A stretch of 64,000 nucleotides of DNA. Source: Cavia porcellus. Its lineage: Eukaryota > Chordata > Mammalia > Rodentia > Caviidae. A program made the translations under genes and the position numbers. Numbering within the stretch: the stretch's first letter is position 1; each line of letters opens with the position of its first letter. Where the stretch lies: contig NW_026947502.1 of the NCBI RefSeq assembly GCF_034190915.1, forward strand, positions 3,748,785-3,812,784. The letters run 5' to 3'. The notes beneath the pieces were generated by a model that saw only the letters and a program-made list of their open reading frames with translations, was not told the origin of the DNA and searched no databases. Shown piece by piece: positions 1-11,568 of the stretch.

Positions 1-340
1 ATAACAACAGGGACATGGTTTGACAAGTGTATCATTGGGAGATTTTGTCACAGTTCAAACTGTGTAAAGTAGGTGACGTAATCTTATGAGACCATTGTCC
101 TACTGGTCAAAACATTGTTAATCTGAGACATAAAATGCATGTGTGTTTGAAAGTGAAGGCTGGTAAGGCCTGAGTACCCACAGGAGATTTTGGGGGATTT
201 TATATTGTCCCTCTTCCCATACAGTCTAACTCATAAACAGTACATTTACTGCCTTCAGTTTCTTGTTTTCTCTTTAACCCACTACAATCAGGTTTTTGAG
301 AGGAAGTTGGTTGGTTTGTTTTTTTGCTTTTGGGTTTTGT

Positions 341-525
341 TTTTTTTTTTTTTTTTTTTTGGTAATACTGGATTGAATGTAGAGCCTTCACATTGAGCTA
401 TGACCCTAGTCCCTTTTGGAGACCAGTTTTATTAAACTAAGCGCTCATGCTGGGCTTGAACTTTTGACCTTTATGCCTCAGAGGATCCCAGAGTGCTGAG
501 ACTACATGAACTTCAGGCCCTTTCT
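341..525 (-). mobile_element. antisense B1-ID composite SINE
   Basis: Reading the minus strand, a decayed B1-like part (ends near 525) is followed by an ID-like part whose reverse appears after the T-run at 341-360 ('gagctatgaccctagtccc'). This is the order of a B1-ID dimer, heavily diverged. Confidence 0.5.
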
Positions 526-589
526 CTTTCAGGTTCTTTCTTGATCAGTCTGCTGATATTCTGCTCCCAGAAGCAACACAGAGTTTATT

Positions 590-755
590 AGCCAGACATC
601 ATGGCACATGTCTGTAATCACAGCACCCAGCAGGCTGACACAGGAGGATTACCATGAGTTCAAGGCCAGCCCGGACTACATAGTCAGTTCAAGGCCAGTC
701 AAGACTACAACAATGAGACCCTGTCTCAAAACAAAACACAAACAAACTAAAAACT
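590..755 (+). mobile_element. B1-type SINE with internal duplication
   Basis: It carries the 7SL-derived body 'tgtaatcacagcaccc...ggctgacacaggagg', and 'agttcaaggccagcc' and 'agttcaaggccagtc' repeat about 30 bp apart, followed by 'gagaccctgtctcaaaac' and an A-rich tail. Confidence 0.8.
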
Positions 756-2819
756 TCTCCCCAAAAACAAAGGGTTTATCAGTCCTCACTTTTCTTTAAC
801 ACTCCATACAATCAGGCATTTGTGATTCATGATTTCTTTCTAAAATGTTCTCCTTTAACAATACTCTTTTCTTTTTTTTCATTCCCCCACCTTTTTAATA
901 TTAGAGCACAAAGAAGGTCTGTCCTTGACCCTCTTTTCTCATTCTAGGTGTTCTAACCATGGTCCCTGTGCTGCAGACACTCCGCGTAATTCATACCCAT
1001 AAACGACCTGACCTGAAGTTCCAAATGCTTACTAAATAAATATTTCTATCTGGATCCCTTGTAAGGGGTTTCAAATCCTTTTCAGAATAGAACCCCTCCA
1101 CACTCTGACCCATAATAATGTACTATTAACTATAGTTACTCCAATCAGAAACCTAGAAATCATCTAACACTCCTGCACCCAATCTGAACCTATTCCCAGT
1201 AAACAAAAAGATGGACACTTTGCCCTTGTGCTACTCCAGTAAGTCCTAAACAACTGCACCATCTGGGGCTGCAGCAACTATTCCAAGAGGAGGTATGGAC
1301 TGAGTGAGGAAGATGTAGCAAAAGGGCAGGCAAAAGGCTGCGCCAGGATGTAAACGATAAGCCAATTCACACCAGGAAAAGCTCCAAGAAAGATTTAAAG
1401 ACCAGAGAGAAGTAAAATGCAAAGAAGCAAAGTAGTTTCATAGCCTCTTGGTTGCCAGAAACACGATTTCACTTAAATCAAGTTCAAGGAAGACCAGATT
1501 TATGATGACAGAAACAGAAAAGTAGCTTCCTTTTAGAAAAGGGAACTGACTAGAATGGGGAAAGGGAATTTTCTTCGGTAATAGTCTGTATTGTGATAAT
1601 GTTCTATCTATACTCTATATTGTGATTTGCACAATAAGTAAGTTCAACGTGTTTGTAAAAATTCATCTGACTTCTTACAAATATGCAGGCTTTACTGCTG
1701 TACATGTGTTTTACAGTCCACGTCTGGTGGAAGGAGACACTCTCCAATCAGTTAACCATATTGGGCCTATTTATTCTCTTTATTATTTCACTATCCCGTA
1801 GTCTGGTGCTACCACTGTGTCTAGCACCTTTTCTCTTAGGCCAAAACTATAGCTCCTGGAGTCCCTAATACCACCATATATTCATTAGGTTTTATTTTTA
1901 CGTGGAAACATACACACCAGTTAGGACAAAATGTTTTATGTTCATCCTATCTACTTACTTACATAAGCTTTTCTGCCTCTAGTGTGTTTCCTTCACCCAC
2001 AAATACATCTTAAATGCTCAGAATCATCATCATGAGACCACATCTTATTTCCAGGTTTTTATCAAGTGAACCTGGGAATTCCCAAGCTAGGAAAATGTTT
2101 ACCCTGAGCTACAGTACCTCCTCAAGCCTATTTCCAGGCTTTAACCCTGCAGTAGTTAACTTTACTAATGAAGTAAGAGTCCAAATCCCTGAAACGATTC
2201 AACCCTGCTAGTACAACCAGCTTCATCATTTAACATTCAACTCCATTCACCACCAGCCCAAATATCCCATAAACTAGAGATCAAAGTCTTAAAACCTCTT
2301 TTTATTATCCTCTCCCTTCCAGATTTTCCCCCTAATTTCCACTCGCATCCAATTAATACTAAAAAATAAGATTTTGTCAGATAGGCTTGTGTTTTGGAGG
2401 GTCACAAACCATATTTGGGATTATTTTCACTCCCTTTAAAAAGCAGTTTTTGCTACTTTGGGGGTAACATCTCCTTCATCAAGAATGCATGCTCTAATTC
2501 AAACTGGTTCCTTGTTCTACAAATATGCCTGGCTTGCCAATCTCTGTGGCATGGCTCCTGCAGCTGTCTGCCTGGAATGATTCCCCTTCTGCATAGCATT
2601 CAGACATCTATCCATGATATGTAAGACAATTCAAGTCTCCTCCAAGAAGCCTTTCCTTTCCAGACTTTGTAGTTTCAAAAAACTAGCTATACTTTCATCA
2701 TTAATAATCAACATGGTATATTTGCCAGTTCAATATAGAAAGAAAAATATCATGAGGAATCAAGCATAAAAACAAACATTTTTTTAAAAGAGCAACTAGG
2801 CCAGCATATCAACAATGTT

Positions 2820-2985
2820 TGGGGGTTTTTTTTGTTTTGTTTTTTTGAGTCAGGGTCTCACTATGTAGTTCAGGCTGGCCTTGAATTCACTATGTAGCCT
2901 AAACTTGCCTTGAACTCAGAGGGATCCTCCTCCTCCTGCCTCCCGAATGCTGGGATTACAGGCCTGTGCCACCACATTAAGTTCA
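2820..2985 (-). mobile_element. B1-type SINE, antisense
   Basis: A T-rich head, 'gagtcagggtctcactatgtag', an internal duplication of 'ggccttgaattcac/tgccttgaactcag' and 'tgctgggattacaggc' mark a reverse B1. Confidence 0.8.
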
Positions 2986-3017
2986 AAAATACTAAAAATC
3001 TAAGAGCCAGGGATATA

Positions 3018-3095
3018 AAAATACTAATTTAAGAGTCTGCCTGGTAAGCGCAAGGTCATGAGTTCAATTCCTGGTACCAAACAACAACAATAACA
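3018..3095 (+). mobile_element. ID-type SINE, partial
   Basis: 'gtctgcctggtaagcgcaaggtcatgagttcaattcctggtacc' covers the tRNA-like central and B-box parts; the first bases are lost. Confidence 0.55.
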
Positions 3096-3344
3096 AAACT
3101 AATATAATTTTAAGAAAAATAATGATGGCTTTAAGATAAATGTTTGAAGAATCAAGAGAACAATTTGATGGTTAGATATGTGAACCTGAAGCACAGAAAA
3201 TGTATAGTTCTTCCAAACAGCAACCTAATAACTAGAGTGAAAGTACTGAATAAGAATGTCCGAGATGTACAAAATCAGTTCTAATGAACTAATACTTTCT
3301 AATATATATTAGCTGATGTTTTAACATGTGCAAAACACAACATC

Positions 3345-3490
3345 AAGCTGGGTGTGGCAGCAGTTGCCTGTGATTTCAGCACTCAGGAGGCTGCGGCAGA
3401 ATTAGTTGCAAGTTCAAGGCCAGGGTAGGCAACATAATGAGTCCAGCCTGCACCATACAGCAAGATCCTGTCTTCAAAAAAACAACCTCC
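3345..3490 (+). mobile_element. B1-type SINE
   Basis: 'gctgggtgtggcagcagttgcctgtgatttcagcactcagg' and 'agttcaaggccagg' are present, with a short A-tail at about 3475-3482. Confidence 0.75.
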
Positions 3491-3734
3491 TCGCAAAGAT
3501 ATAAACAAGACAAACCAAAACAAAAGCATGGTATTAAGCACAGAGAGAGAAATAAACCAAAAAAGAAAGAGTTGAGTTTACTCTGAAGTAAAACCCAAGT
3601 TTTATAGTAAGAAGAGTGCTGAATATGGACTGATTTGAAAACCAGCCAAGTTTAAGGTCTCACTTTTATATGTGGCATAAACAGTTTTGGTATAAAGACT
3701 CAAATGAGTCCTTTAACAACTTTTGTAAAAAAAA

Positions 3735-3945
3735 AAATTTTTTTTAAACCGGTACCGGGGATCAAACTCACGACCGCCTGCTCACAAGGCAGGTGCTTAT
3801 ATGCCGCTGAGCTAAATCCCCAGTCCCCCCCCAAAAAATTTTTTTAAGATAAGGTCTCACTATGTTCCCCACTATGATCTTGAACTTTCAAGTATTCCAT
3901 CTGCCTGCAGAGCGCTGGAAACAGAGGCTGTATCGGGCTCTATTT
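3735..3945 (-). mobile_element. young ID SINE next to an older antisense B1
   Basis: At 3745-3830 an antisense ID of the 'ggtaccggggatcaaactc' type is flanked by A/T-run repeats (aaaaaattttttt on both sides), which fit a target-site duplication. Directly after it, 3845-3945 is a diverged antisense B1 ('aaggtctcactatg'). Confidence 0.65.
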
Positions 3946-5472
3946 AATCTCTTTTGTTATTTTAAAACACTTTACTTACCAAGTATTTAAATCTAAAATT
4001 TTTGGTAAGAAAATCTATACCAACATTACTGGTATATATTGGTATATATTCCAATTAGAGTGGAAAAGGAAATCAAAACACTAGTTTGGGAAAGACACAA
4101 TGTGCTGTGGAAGGTAGATCCATAGAGTAAGCAAGACGGCTAGGAAAGTAAAAACTGTTAGATAAATGGTGCCCTCTATAACACATGTTCACACTCAGTG
4201 TGAACTAGAATTACTATGAAGTTGTAAGATATTGATTCTTGTCCATTTATATACTATATTTTTCATAATGCTCCACATCCAATAGGTACTCAAGGAAAAA
4301 TAGCCAAATAAATCAAGTTTAATCAATGAATTTATCTCTACTATACTTCATTAACCTGGCTTCTGGGTTATTACTGTACTGTTTGTTTCAGCTCCTTCAG
4401 TTGTTTTGCTTTTCACAGTGATGGAGTATCTTGGGAAACCTACCGTCTTTGGTCCTTTTTTCTGTGTATATACTTTACCTTGGTAATTTCATCTAGTTTC
4501 CTCACTTTAACTAGAATCTATAACCTGGTGATAAAATTACAATCTCCAGCCCAGCCTTCTCTTACAAACACAAATTTATATAGGCCAATCCTTACTCAAC
4601 AATCCTAGTAAATGTTTCAAAATTGGCATGTTGATATCTTGAACTTTTCCTGTAAAACATACTCCTCTTGCAAACTGCCCCATCTCTCACTTTCTGGTGG
4701 TGTTGGGGATCTGTATTAGTCAGTCTTCCTATTTCTGCGATGCACTATCCAACATACACAATTTAAAGGACAAGAGCTTGAGTTTGGCTCGCGCGGGACA
4801 GGGGAATCAACTCATGGTTTAAAAGACATTTATTTACATTTTTCTATTCTTAATTCTTATCAATATGGCTAATCATCCAACTCTATTTCAGGCCCTTCCC
4901 CTAGCTATCTGCCTTACTCATAAGCTAACTAAATGTGATTTTCTACAATATAAAGTATAATAAATGCTATTTCATAGTTTAATACAAATTATTGCTCAGA
5001 TTCTAGATAAAAGAACAAGTCAAAATTTCTCAATTTATACTGTACAAACTTCTAATAAAGCTAGCTAATGCAACAAACACCTTAAAACATGAAGTTGTTT
5101 GCTTAATTTGAAAGACAGCACAATTCAGACACTATTAGGAAAAAGTGTTACATTAAAAAGGTATATATCACTTAACAAATAGAATAGTAAACTGCTAAAT
5201 AAAGAGCTGTGAAAAAAAGAATCATAGCAACTCTCTCAGTCCTAGACAAGAGTAGCCAGGGGAGCTAGTGAAAAAAAGAGAAAAGCCTTTATTGAGTAAT
5301 ATTAAAACATGACAATACTTCATACTCCACTTTATACAATAATACACAGTTTTGCAAGTGTAATCATTGAGGTATACTAACAACAGAAGTAGAAGCTGTA
5401 CACTTATGAATGGACAAACCATACTCATAAAGAAACAGGTCAAACCTAAAAAGTAAAAATGGCTATCAAAAG

Positions 5473-5640
5473 TGGGCATGGAGGTACACACCTGTAATCT
5501 CAGCATGTAAGAGGTTGAGGCAGGAGGACGGCTGCGAGTTCAAAGCCAGCCTGGACAACACAGAGAATTCAGTACCAGGCTGAACAACATAGCAAGACTC
5601 TTGTCTCCAATAAGTAAATAAATGAATAAATAAATAATAG
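5473..5640 (+). mobile_element. B1-type SINE
   Basis: 'gtgggcatggaggtacacacctgtaatctcagc' and 'gttcaaagccagcctgg' are followed by a second imperfect half and a (TAAA)n-type tail. Confidence 0.8.
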
Positions 5641-6379
5641 CCTATCACTATGGTTGGCAATTGGGTGCACCCAACTTTGTTACTGTGGTCAATCGGAAAT
5701 ACTGTAGAGGACAATTTAAGTCTTTTGAAGCAGTAACTCAAGCATTGCAATGGGTCAGCACTACACATGCAGTTGCTCAGAGCAGAAATCTAGAAACTTA
5801 TTTTTCAGATTACAAAAAAACCCACTTCATTTATTAAGTTTCAATGATTTTATGGAGAAGCACAAGATTTACACACTAAGTCAATCTTATGATAATGCAG
5901 TTTTATAGGCTCAAATTTGAGAAAAAAAAAGAGAATTCCTTAAGTCTTTATACAATTTATATCTCGTTATTTAAAATATGCAGTATGGAAAATAATTTTT
6001 TGAAACGCAGGGTGGAGATATAATATTGATACTTCAAAATTATGGCAAAAAATTAAAGGAAAAAACACGAATATTCAACAGATGATAAAAAGGTATATTT
6101 TGGGGATAGATTATGGGTTATTGTGAGGAGGTAGTCCTTAACTGCTGACCAGCTTTCATGATCATTAATTGGATTCTGAAGCCTTGCATCCAGATAAATA
6201 GTTGCTCTTTCTTAGAGAATTCTTCTTCTTGAATAATATATTCACAATCAATTTCTATATGGTATTGTTCTCTTTTAAATTCTTTTGATTCAAAGTACCA
6301 CAACATGAGCATTTCTTATTAAAATTTCTCCTCCTCTTCCCAGAGTAGAAGATGGTATTCTGGTACACAGAAATCCATC

Positions 6380-6520
6380 CTCGGCTGGGTGGTACTGGAA
6401 GATTACTGTAAACTCGGTACTCAGGACACAGGGGCACAAGGATCATCGTGAATTCATTATGTAACCATTCTAGGTTACATAATGAGACCCTGCCTCAAAA
6501 AACCAAAAATAAATAAATAA
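6380..6520 (+). mobile_element. diverged B1-type SINE
   Basis: 'ggctgggtggtactggaag...cggtactcaggacac' and 'gagaccctgcctcaaaaaacc' remain recognisable; the middle is scrambled. Confidence 0.5.
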
Positions 6521-7115
6521 TTTCTGTTCTGCATGCACTCACATATAGAGCACAAGTCTGTCACAAACAATAACCATGACTGACTGAACAGTAACACTGT
6601 GTATCTTCTTATTCTTCTGCTCACATAACTATTTCCAAACTACTTGGTAGATCTGCTGGTTTCTTTGGGCAAATACAACTTTTATTCAACAAAAACTCCT
6701 GGAATTTCAATAGCTGAAAGGAATGGCAATGCAGAAAAATGACACATTTAAATCAAAGTTTTCATCATTGCTGTTCTGTGTGACCATATATTGATTTCAA
6801 TTTTCTATCAAATGCATTAGGCTGAATAGGAAAAAAAAAAAAAAAAAACTTCACTGGGACTATCTTCAAATTCACTTTTAGAAGTCTTTATCACACCTAA
6901 TTCCAAATGACAATGTGATTTGAGAATTCAACTGAAACCATTTTCTTCTATAAAGTTTACCAAATCTTCAAAGTAGCTTTTAAAAATTGCTTCGTTTCTT
7001 CCAGTCATTACTACATAAAGAAGCAGATAAATCCTAGAATCTTTAGACGTATCAATATCATGAATTGTATGTACTGTATTTGATTTCAAAAAAAAATTTT
7101 TGTGTCATCCATTAG

Positions 7116-7195
7116 GGGGGCAGGTATTTGGCTCAGTGATATAAGCACCTGTCTGATAAGCGGTCATGAGTTTGATCCCCAGTACCAAAAAAATC
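7116..7195 (+). mobile_element. ID-type SINE with target-site duplication
   Basis: 'gtatttggctcagtgatataagcacctg' and 'gagtttgatccccagtaccaaaaaaa' form the tRNA-like body and tail. The 11-bp repeat tcatccattag (7105-7115 and 7201-7211) flanks it. Confidence 0.8.
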
Positions 7196-8129
7196 AAGTA
7201 TCATCCATTAGCCAAAGTAAGGCATGCACTAGTTTTTTCTACATTAGTGGTAAATATAAGAACTTTATCTTCTTCAACAGTCAAATCCCCAAGATAAATT
7301 TACCATTTGGTATGTTTTTATAAAACTGAAGGAACCTCTGCTTGTACGAGGTCTTTGGTTCAGAAGGTGACTGAGCTTATCAAATTATTTTTATTCACTG
7401 GTGAAGGGCAGTTTTTGAAAGTAAGCAAGGTGTATGGATGAAGGGCAGAAATAGTACAAAAATAAATAATTCGACAAGAAAGAATTCTAGTATTTTGGAC
7501 CTGTATTTTTACTTCTGTGATCTTCAAGACACTCACCCTGGTGGTCTACGTTTTATAAGTATATGACATCCATTCAAATGTCTGGTTATTGTTTGGTTGT
7601 TGCAATTAAATGATTCCTTGGGAAAACCACCAATAATACTAGCTTTTAAACTTCTATCTTTCACTATTACATAGCCTAAGTATATTTTAGTTATCACAGC
7701 CTTTTTGCAAGGCAAGTATTTTAGATTTCTTCCACTGTATTATAAGGAATATAAGAAGGAATGATATTTGCCATACTCAACACCAAACCTATACGAGGGT
7801 TCTCCAGAAACAAAGCCAGTAACAATTGTATGCAGACATATGAAAAGATTTATTTGTGAATTTATACACATTGTTATGCTGGCTGATCCCACCTTAATAA
7901 GCTGACAGCCTGGGATGCCAGTCGTATGGCTTAGTACAAAAGCCAGAAGGCACTGAAACCAGGGAAGCCAATGGTTTAACTCTCAGTCTGAGGCAGAAAG
8001 CCTGGGGACCAGGAATCACTGGTGTGAAGTCCTAGACTCCATAGACCAGGAATTCTGAGTCCAAATCCTGTTAGGTTTTTCTTAATCTAATGAAGCGGAT
8101 GTATCAGAACTAAAAGCCAGCATAAAATC

Positions 8130-8185
8130 CAGGGCCTTGGGAATGCTAAGCAAGTGCTCTACTACTGAGCTAGATCCCCAGCTTG
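8130..8185 (-). mobile_element. ID-type SINE fragment, antisense
   Basis: The reverse complement reads GCTGGGGATCTAGCTCAGTA then GTAGAGCACTTGCTTAGCAT, an ID 5' half. Confidence 0.6.
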
Positions 8186-8219
8186 TTTTCCCACCTCTGA
8201 GACATCTCCAATTCCCAGA

Positions 8220-9085
8220 TAAGCACTCCAATTACTTAGACCCAAAACCTTGAAATTACACCTGATTCTTCTCTTTCACTCACAGTCACATCAAAGCAAA
8301 TCCTGTTGGATAAACATTTAAAATATTTCCAAAATATGAGTACTTCTCACCATCTCCATTACTGTCATTTCAGTATATTAATGCAATAATAGTTCTATTG
8401 CATTAATTTCCTACTTCTAACCTTGTTCCCGGGCAGTCTACTCTCTACACAGCAGCCTGGGGACTCTTTTCTTGAAGCTAAGGAAGATATTATCACTCCT
8501 GTACTTCAAAACCTTCAGATGGACCTTCCTCTCCTCCTTTCACTAAAAATAAAAGTCAAAGAACTTACAATTCAGAAAGTTCTACATAATATGCCTATCT
8601 TACATCACCATTACTTCTCTGACTTAATTTCTTACTACTCTCACCCTAGCTCACTTCTCTCTATGCACTCAGAGTTCCTTGCTTTCCTGGATTATCAAGA
8701 CACGCTGTCTCATCACAGGATCTCTGAAATGACTATTCCCTCTGCTTGCAAAGCTTTCCTCACATAACCCTACTGCAGTTCTTTCAGGTGTGTATCTTTA
8801 ATCAAAAGTCAACTCAACTTAAGACAATAAGAGCTGCCTTGTTTAAATTGAAACCCAGGTTTTGCTCCTTGTTTCCAATTCCTCTTATCCCACTCTCTCT
8901 TTCACCATAGCAATTATTAATGCATTATGTAACTTGTTTATTATATTTATCATTTGCTTCTCTCTGCCCTGCTCCATTAGGATGTAATAACCACCAAGAT
9001 GGTAGTGTTTTACTCACTGATACTTCCCTACTGCACAAAACAACAGTATATTGAACAGGGAGGCTCTCAAAAAATAACTATTGAA
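8220..9085 (+). mobile_element. L2-like LINE fragment (3' region)
   Basis: The sequence has the character of L2 3' ends: pyrimidine-rich segments ('ctctgaaatgactattccctctgc', 'gctccattaggatgtaa') leading to 'aacagggaggctctcaaaaa...actattgaatata'. An open frame at 8423-8767 is embedded and has no protein-like features. Old and diverged. Confidence 0.5.
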
Positions 9086-9536
9086 TATATTTATAATAGA
9101 CCCTTACTGGTTCACTAAAGACATAGGACCTTAAAAAAACAGAAAAGCACTTGTAAAAATTTCATCAAATTACATATCAAAATAAATCATCACTACGATT
9201 CAAGTTATCCTTTACTTATTCATAGCTTTGTATCCTTAACAATTCTACACTCATTCAAAATCACTGACAATGAATCAAGCAGTTAACATGTTATACTGCT
9301 AGATGTCAGTGCTCTATTCTGTGAGCTGTAGGCAGTTTAGCAATCCCTTGAACAATGCTGTTCTTCCAGTAAGACAAGATAAAGTACTTAACAATTACTT
9401 TACCACACACTGGCGAACAAAAAACTTCATGAACGCTATAGAAAATTTCCTAAGCTCAAAAATATGCAATTTCAAAACAAGTAAGTCTGCTATTAAGAAG
9501 TAGGATTCACCCATTAAAATATGAATTCATGAAAAG

Positions 9537-9820
9537 TAACAAGCCTGCAATTCCAGCACTCAGGAAGCAGAGGCAAGAGAATCGCTGCAAATTTGAAGCC
9601 AGTCTGGGCTACAGTTAGTTTAAGGCCAGCCAGAATTGTATAGTGAAACTGTGCCTCCAAAAGACCGAATTTTTTTTTTTCATTTTTAAACGTAAAGTCT
9701 ACGTTATACATTATAATCCTTATATGACTTTTTTTTTTTTTGTACTGGGAATTGAACTCAAGGACCTTGTGCTTGCCAGGCAGCTACTTATGCTGCTAAG
9801 CTATATCCCTGACCCTGACA
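9537..9820. mobile_element. B1 (plus) followed by ID (minus) SINE
   Basis: 9537-9670 is a plus-strand B1 ('ctgcaattccagcactcagg', 'gtttaaggccagcc'). 9733-9818 is an antisense ID ('gtactgggaattgaactcaagg', 'ctgctaagctatatccctgacc'). Confidence 0.7.
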
Positions 9821-10909
9821 CTCCTAAATGATAACAAAACCTTAACATTCAACTGTTCAAAATGATTGCTTTCACAGTTCACATAACTCATCACAGGAAA
9901 GTTAAGATTCATGAAATCATACATGCAAAAAGAAGACTCTAGGAAACAGTAAAATTTGTTTTGTTCCTACCCAAAGATTAGTATCTTCAACAACAAAGTT
10001 TTACCTACCACAGCTTCAATAATATCTTGAATGCTTTCACGTCTCAAAAGACCAAAGTTACTGGACTTACTGTGCAAAGCACAAAAATCAAAAGTGATCT
10101 AGCAACAATTAAAAGATTTAAATTATTGCAACTATAAAGAAAATCCACTCACGTCGTTGCACTGTGTTCTGGTTTAGCACAGGTATCAATGACTTGAGGA
10201 AATTCTCCAAGTCAAGGACAAAACCTTTCAAAAAAAAAAAAACTACTCACACATGCAATAACAGATTTTTGTTATTTGCCTGACAACCCTGAGATCAAAT
10301 GAAAACTTTTCCAGTTGATGCATTACTCCTAACCTGAGATTTTCTATCCAAGCGAAAAATACTGTAAAAATTTCCTAGTCTGAAAAAAGTACCTACAGAA
10401 GTGATCTTTAAACATGTATCATCCACCACAGAATTTACCATCTGACTGGATGCAAAGTTCTAAATAGACGTGGAAAAGTTTAACCTTTGCTGGGTAACTG
10501 TACGGTATTTCCGGGGCGCAACACGCAGCGTGGAGTTATCTCCTGACGGCACGGCTGCTACACTTCACTTTACAATTCTTATCTCCTTTTTCAGTCTACC
10601 TGAAGGTCTGGCAAATTCACTTCCCAACGCACATTCTACCTAACTCTGAAATCACCTATTTAGAAACGGTGCTTTCCCATCAAAAAACACAAGGAAGTCC
10701 CCGCGAGTTCGGCCGTGCGAGGAAGACAGCTCTGCCCGCGGCAAAGGTAGTCACCGTCCCGCTCGCTGGCTGAGTTCTGGGCCGGGGGACGCAGAGAAGA
10801 CACCCGGCGGCAGGTGCGAGGCGCTGACAGGGCGACAGAAACCGCAGGTTTGGTACCGAAAGAACGCCATCCGCCCGCCTAAGGGTGCGCACAGGCCAGC
10901 CGGCCTTAC

Positions 10910-10978
10910 CTCGGCAGTCCGCTCCAGCGGCTTCTTCCTCAACGCTTGCCTGGCGCCGGGGTCCACAGGCGAGTTCAT
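10910..10978 (-). CDS. RAPGEF6: RAPGEF6 coding exon 1
   Basis: The exon encodes 23 residues starting MNSPVDPGARQAL and ending ERTAE, which matches the N terminus I know for RAPGEF6 (PDZ-GEF2, a Rap1/Rap2 guanine nucleotide exchange factor with cNMP-binding-like, PDZ, Ras-association and CDC25-type GEF domains, all encoded further along). The donor GAG|GTAAGG is strong, and the open frame beyond it is intronic. The start has G at -3 (GCCATGA). The frame is open upstream but has no in-frame ATG before this one. It lies inside the CpG island, and the gene continues beyond position 1. The remaining exons are not in the window. Confidence 0.9.
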
Positions 10979-11009
10979 GGCCGCAGCCCCACACTCCCCA
11001 GCTTGCCCC

Positions 11010-11033
11010 CTAGCAGCCCACAAGACCGCCCAT
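11010..11033 (-). other. possible upstream ORF in the RAPGEF6 5' UTR
   Basis: A minus-strand ATG followed by six codons and TAG (MGGLVGC) lies 32-55 nt upstream of the main start and out of frame with it. It would be in the mRNA if transcription starts beyond 11033, which the promoter motifs suggest. Effect on translation is inferred. Confidence 0.4.
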
Positions 11034-11187
11034 TCTACTGATGCAGGGGGTGTGTCCTCCTCACAGGGAGGGACGGTCACAGGGTCCAAGCTCAAACAAA
11101 CAACCCTTCGCAGCGCCCGCCCAGGGCCTCAGCCCACGCGCGACTGGTCAGAAAGAAGCCCGCGCGGGGGGTGGGTGGGAGACCGAG

Positions 11188-11199
11188 TGCGCACGCGCA
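11188..11199. promoter_or_regulatory. NRF1-type binding motif
   Basis: TGCGCACGCGCA matches the NRF1 consensus YGCGCAYGCGCR at every position. It lies about 210 bp upstream of the RAPGEF6 start codon, a typical core-promoter location. Occupancy is inferred. Confidence 0.55.
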
Positions 11200-11232
11200 A
11201 AACGCAGGCGCACGCTAAGGAGCGCTGGAGGG

Positions 11233-11255
11233 TGACGTAAGAACTTGGGCGGGGT
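11233..11255. promoter_or_regulatory. CRE-like site and GC box
   Basis: TGACGTAA (CREB/ATF-like, 11233-11240) and GGGCGGGGT (Sp/KLF-type GC box, 11247-11255) lie next to each other, upstream of the RAPGEF6 start. Motif match only. Confidence 0.4.
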
Positions 11256-11529
11256 CGGGCACGCCTTTTCCAGGCCGTGGCGAGATTTACGTGCCTCGCG
11301 ATAGCTGGCTTGAGGACCCCCTAGAGATCGACCTCGGGCCGTGGCTTTGCGTTTGGTTTCCGGTGCAGAACTTGAGAAACACCCCGAGAATCCCTGACCC
11401 GGGCAGAAAGAGCTTGTTGAGGCGGAACCTCAAGGAAGGCGTTCTAGGTGGATCAAGCTGCATATACTCACTCCAGAAATGTGTGCAAGCGCTGCCCTCG
11501 CCTCCCCGACGCCCCGTCTCGGAGAACGT

Positions 11530-11568
11530 GCGGAAGTGGAAGCCGCCATTCGGCAAACACGGAAGTGC
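11530..11568 (+). promoter_or_regulatory. ETS / YY1-like / ETS motif cluster
   Basis: GCGGAAGTGG, then AGCCGCCATT, then ACGGAAGTGCC follow within 39 bp at the far edge of the CpG island. The flanking elements fit ETS-family sites (GABPA type); the middle one is a partial YY1 core. This could be a distal promoter module or a plus-strand initiation site. I see no coding gene to its right. Confidence 0.35.

Larger units (their letters stand above)
1..10909 (-). other. RAPGEF6: RAPGEF6 intron 1 (partial)
   Basis: No further exon was found to the left of exon 1. The DNA is intronic, with scattered SINEs and one L2 fragment listed separately. I recognise nothing in 760-2815, 3960-5470, 5640-6380, 6520-7100, 7215-7790 and 9830-10480. 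A fragment at 7795-8125 begins with a 'ggttctccagaaac' segment, resembling an ancient mammalian LTR-like repeat whose family I cannot name. Confidence 0.75.

Noticed and set aside
8423..8767. 114-codon plus-strand frame
   Set aside because: It lies in L2-like repeat sequence, has no recognised domain and no splice or promoter context.
10140..10200. Donor-like GTGAGT on the minus strand, suggesting a further RAPGEF6 exon
   Set aside because: The sequence before it does not encode the residues expected after exon 1 and no acceptor frames it.
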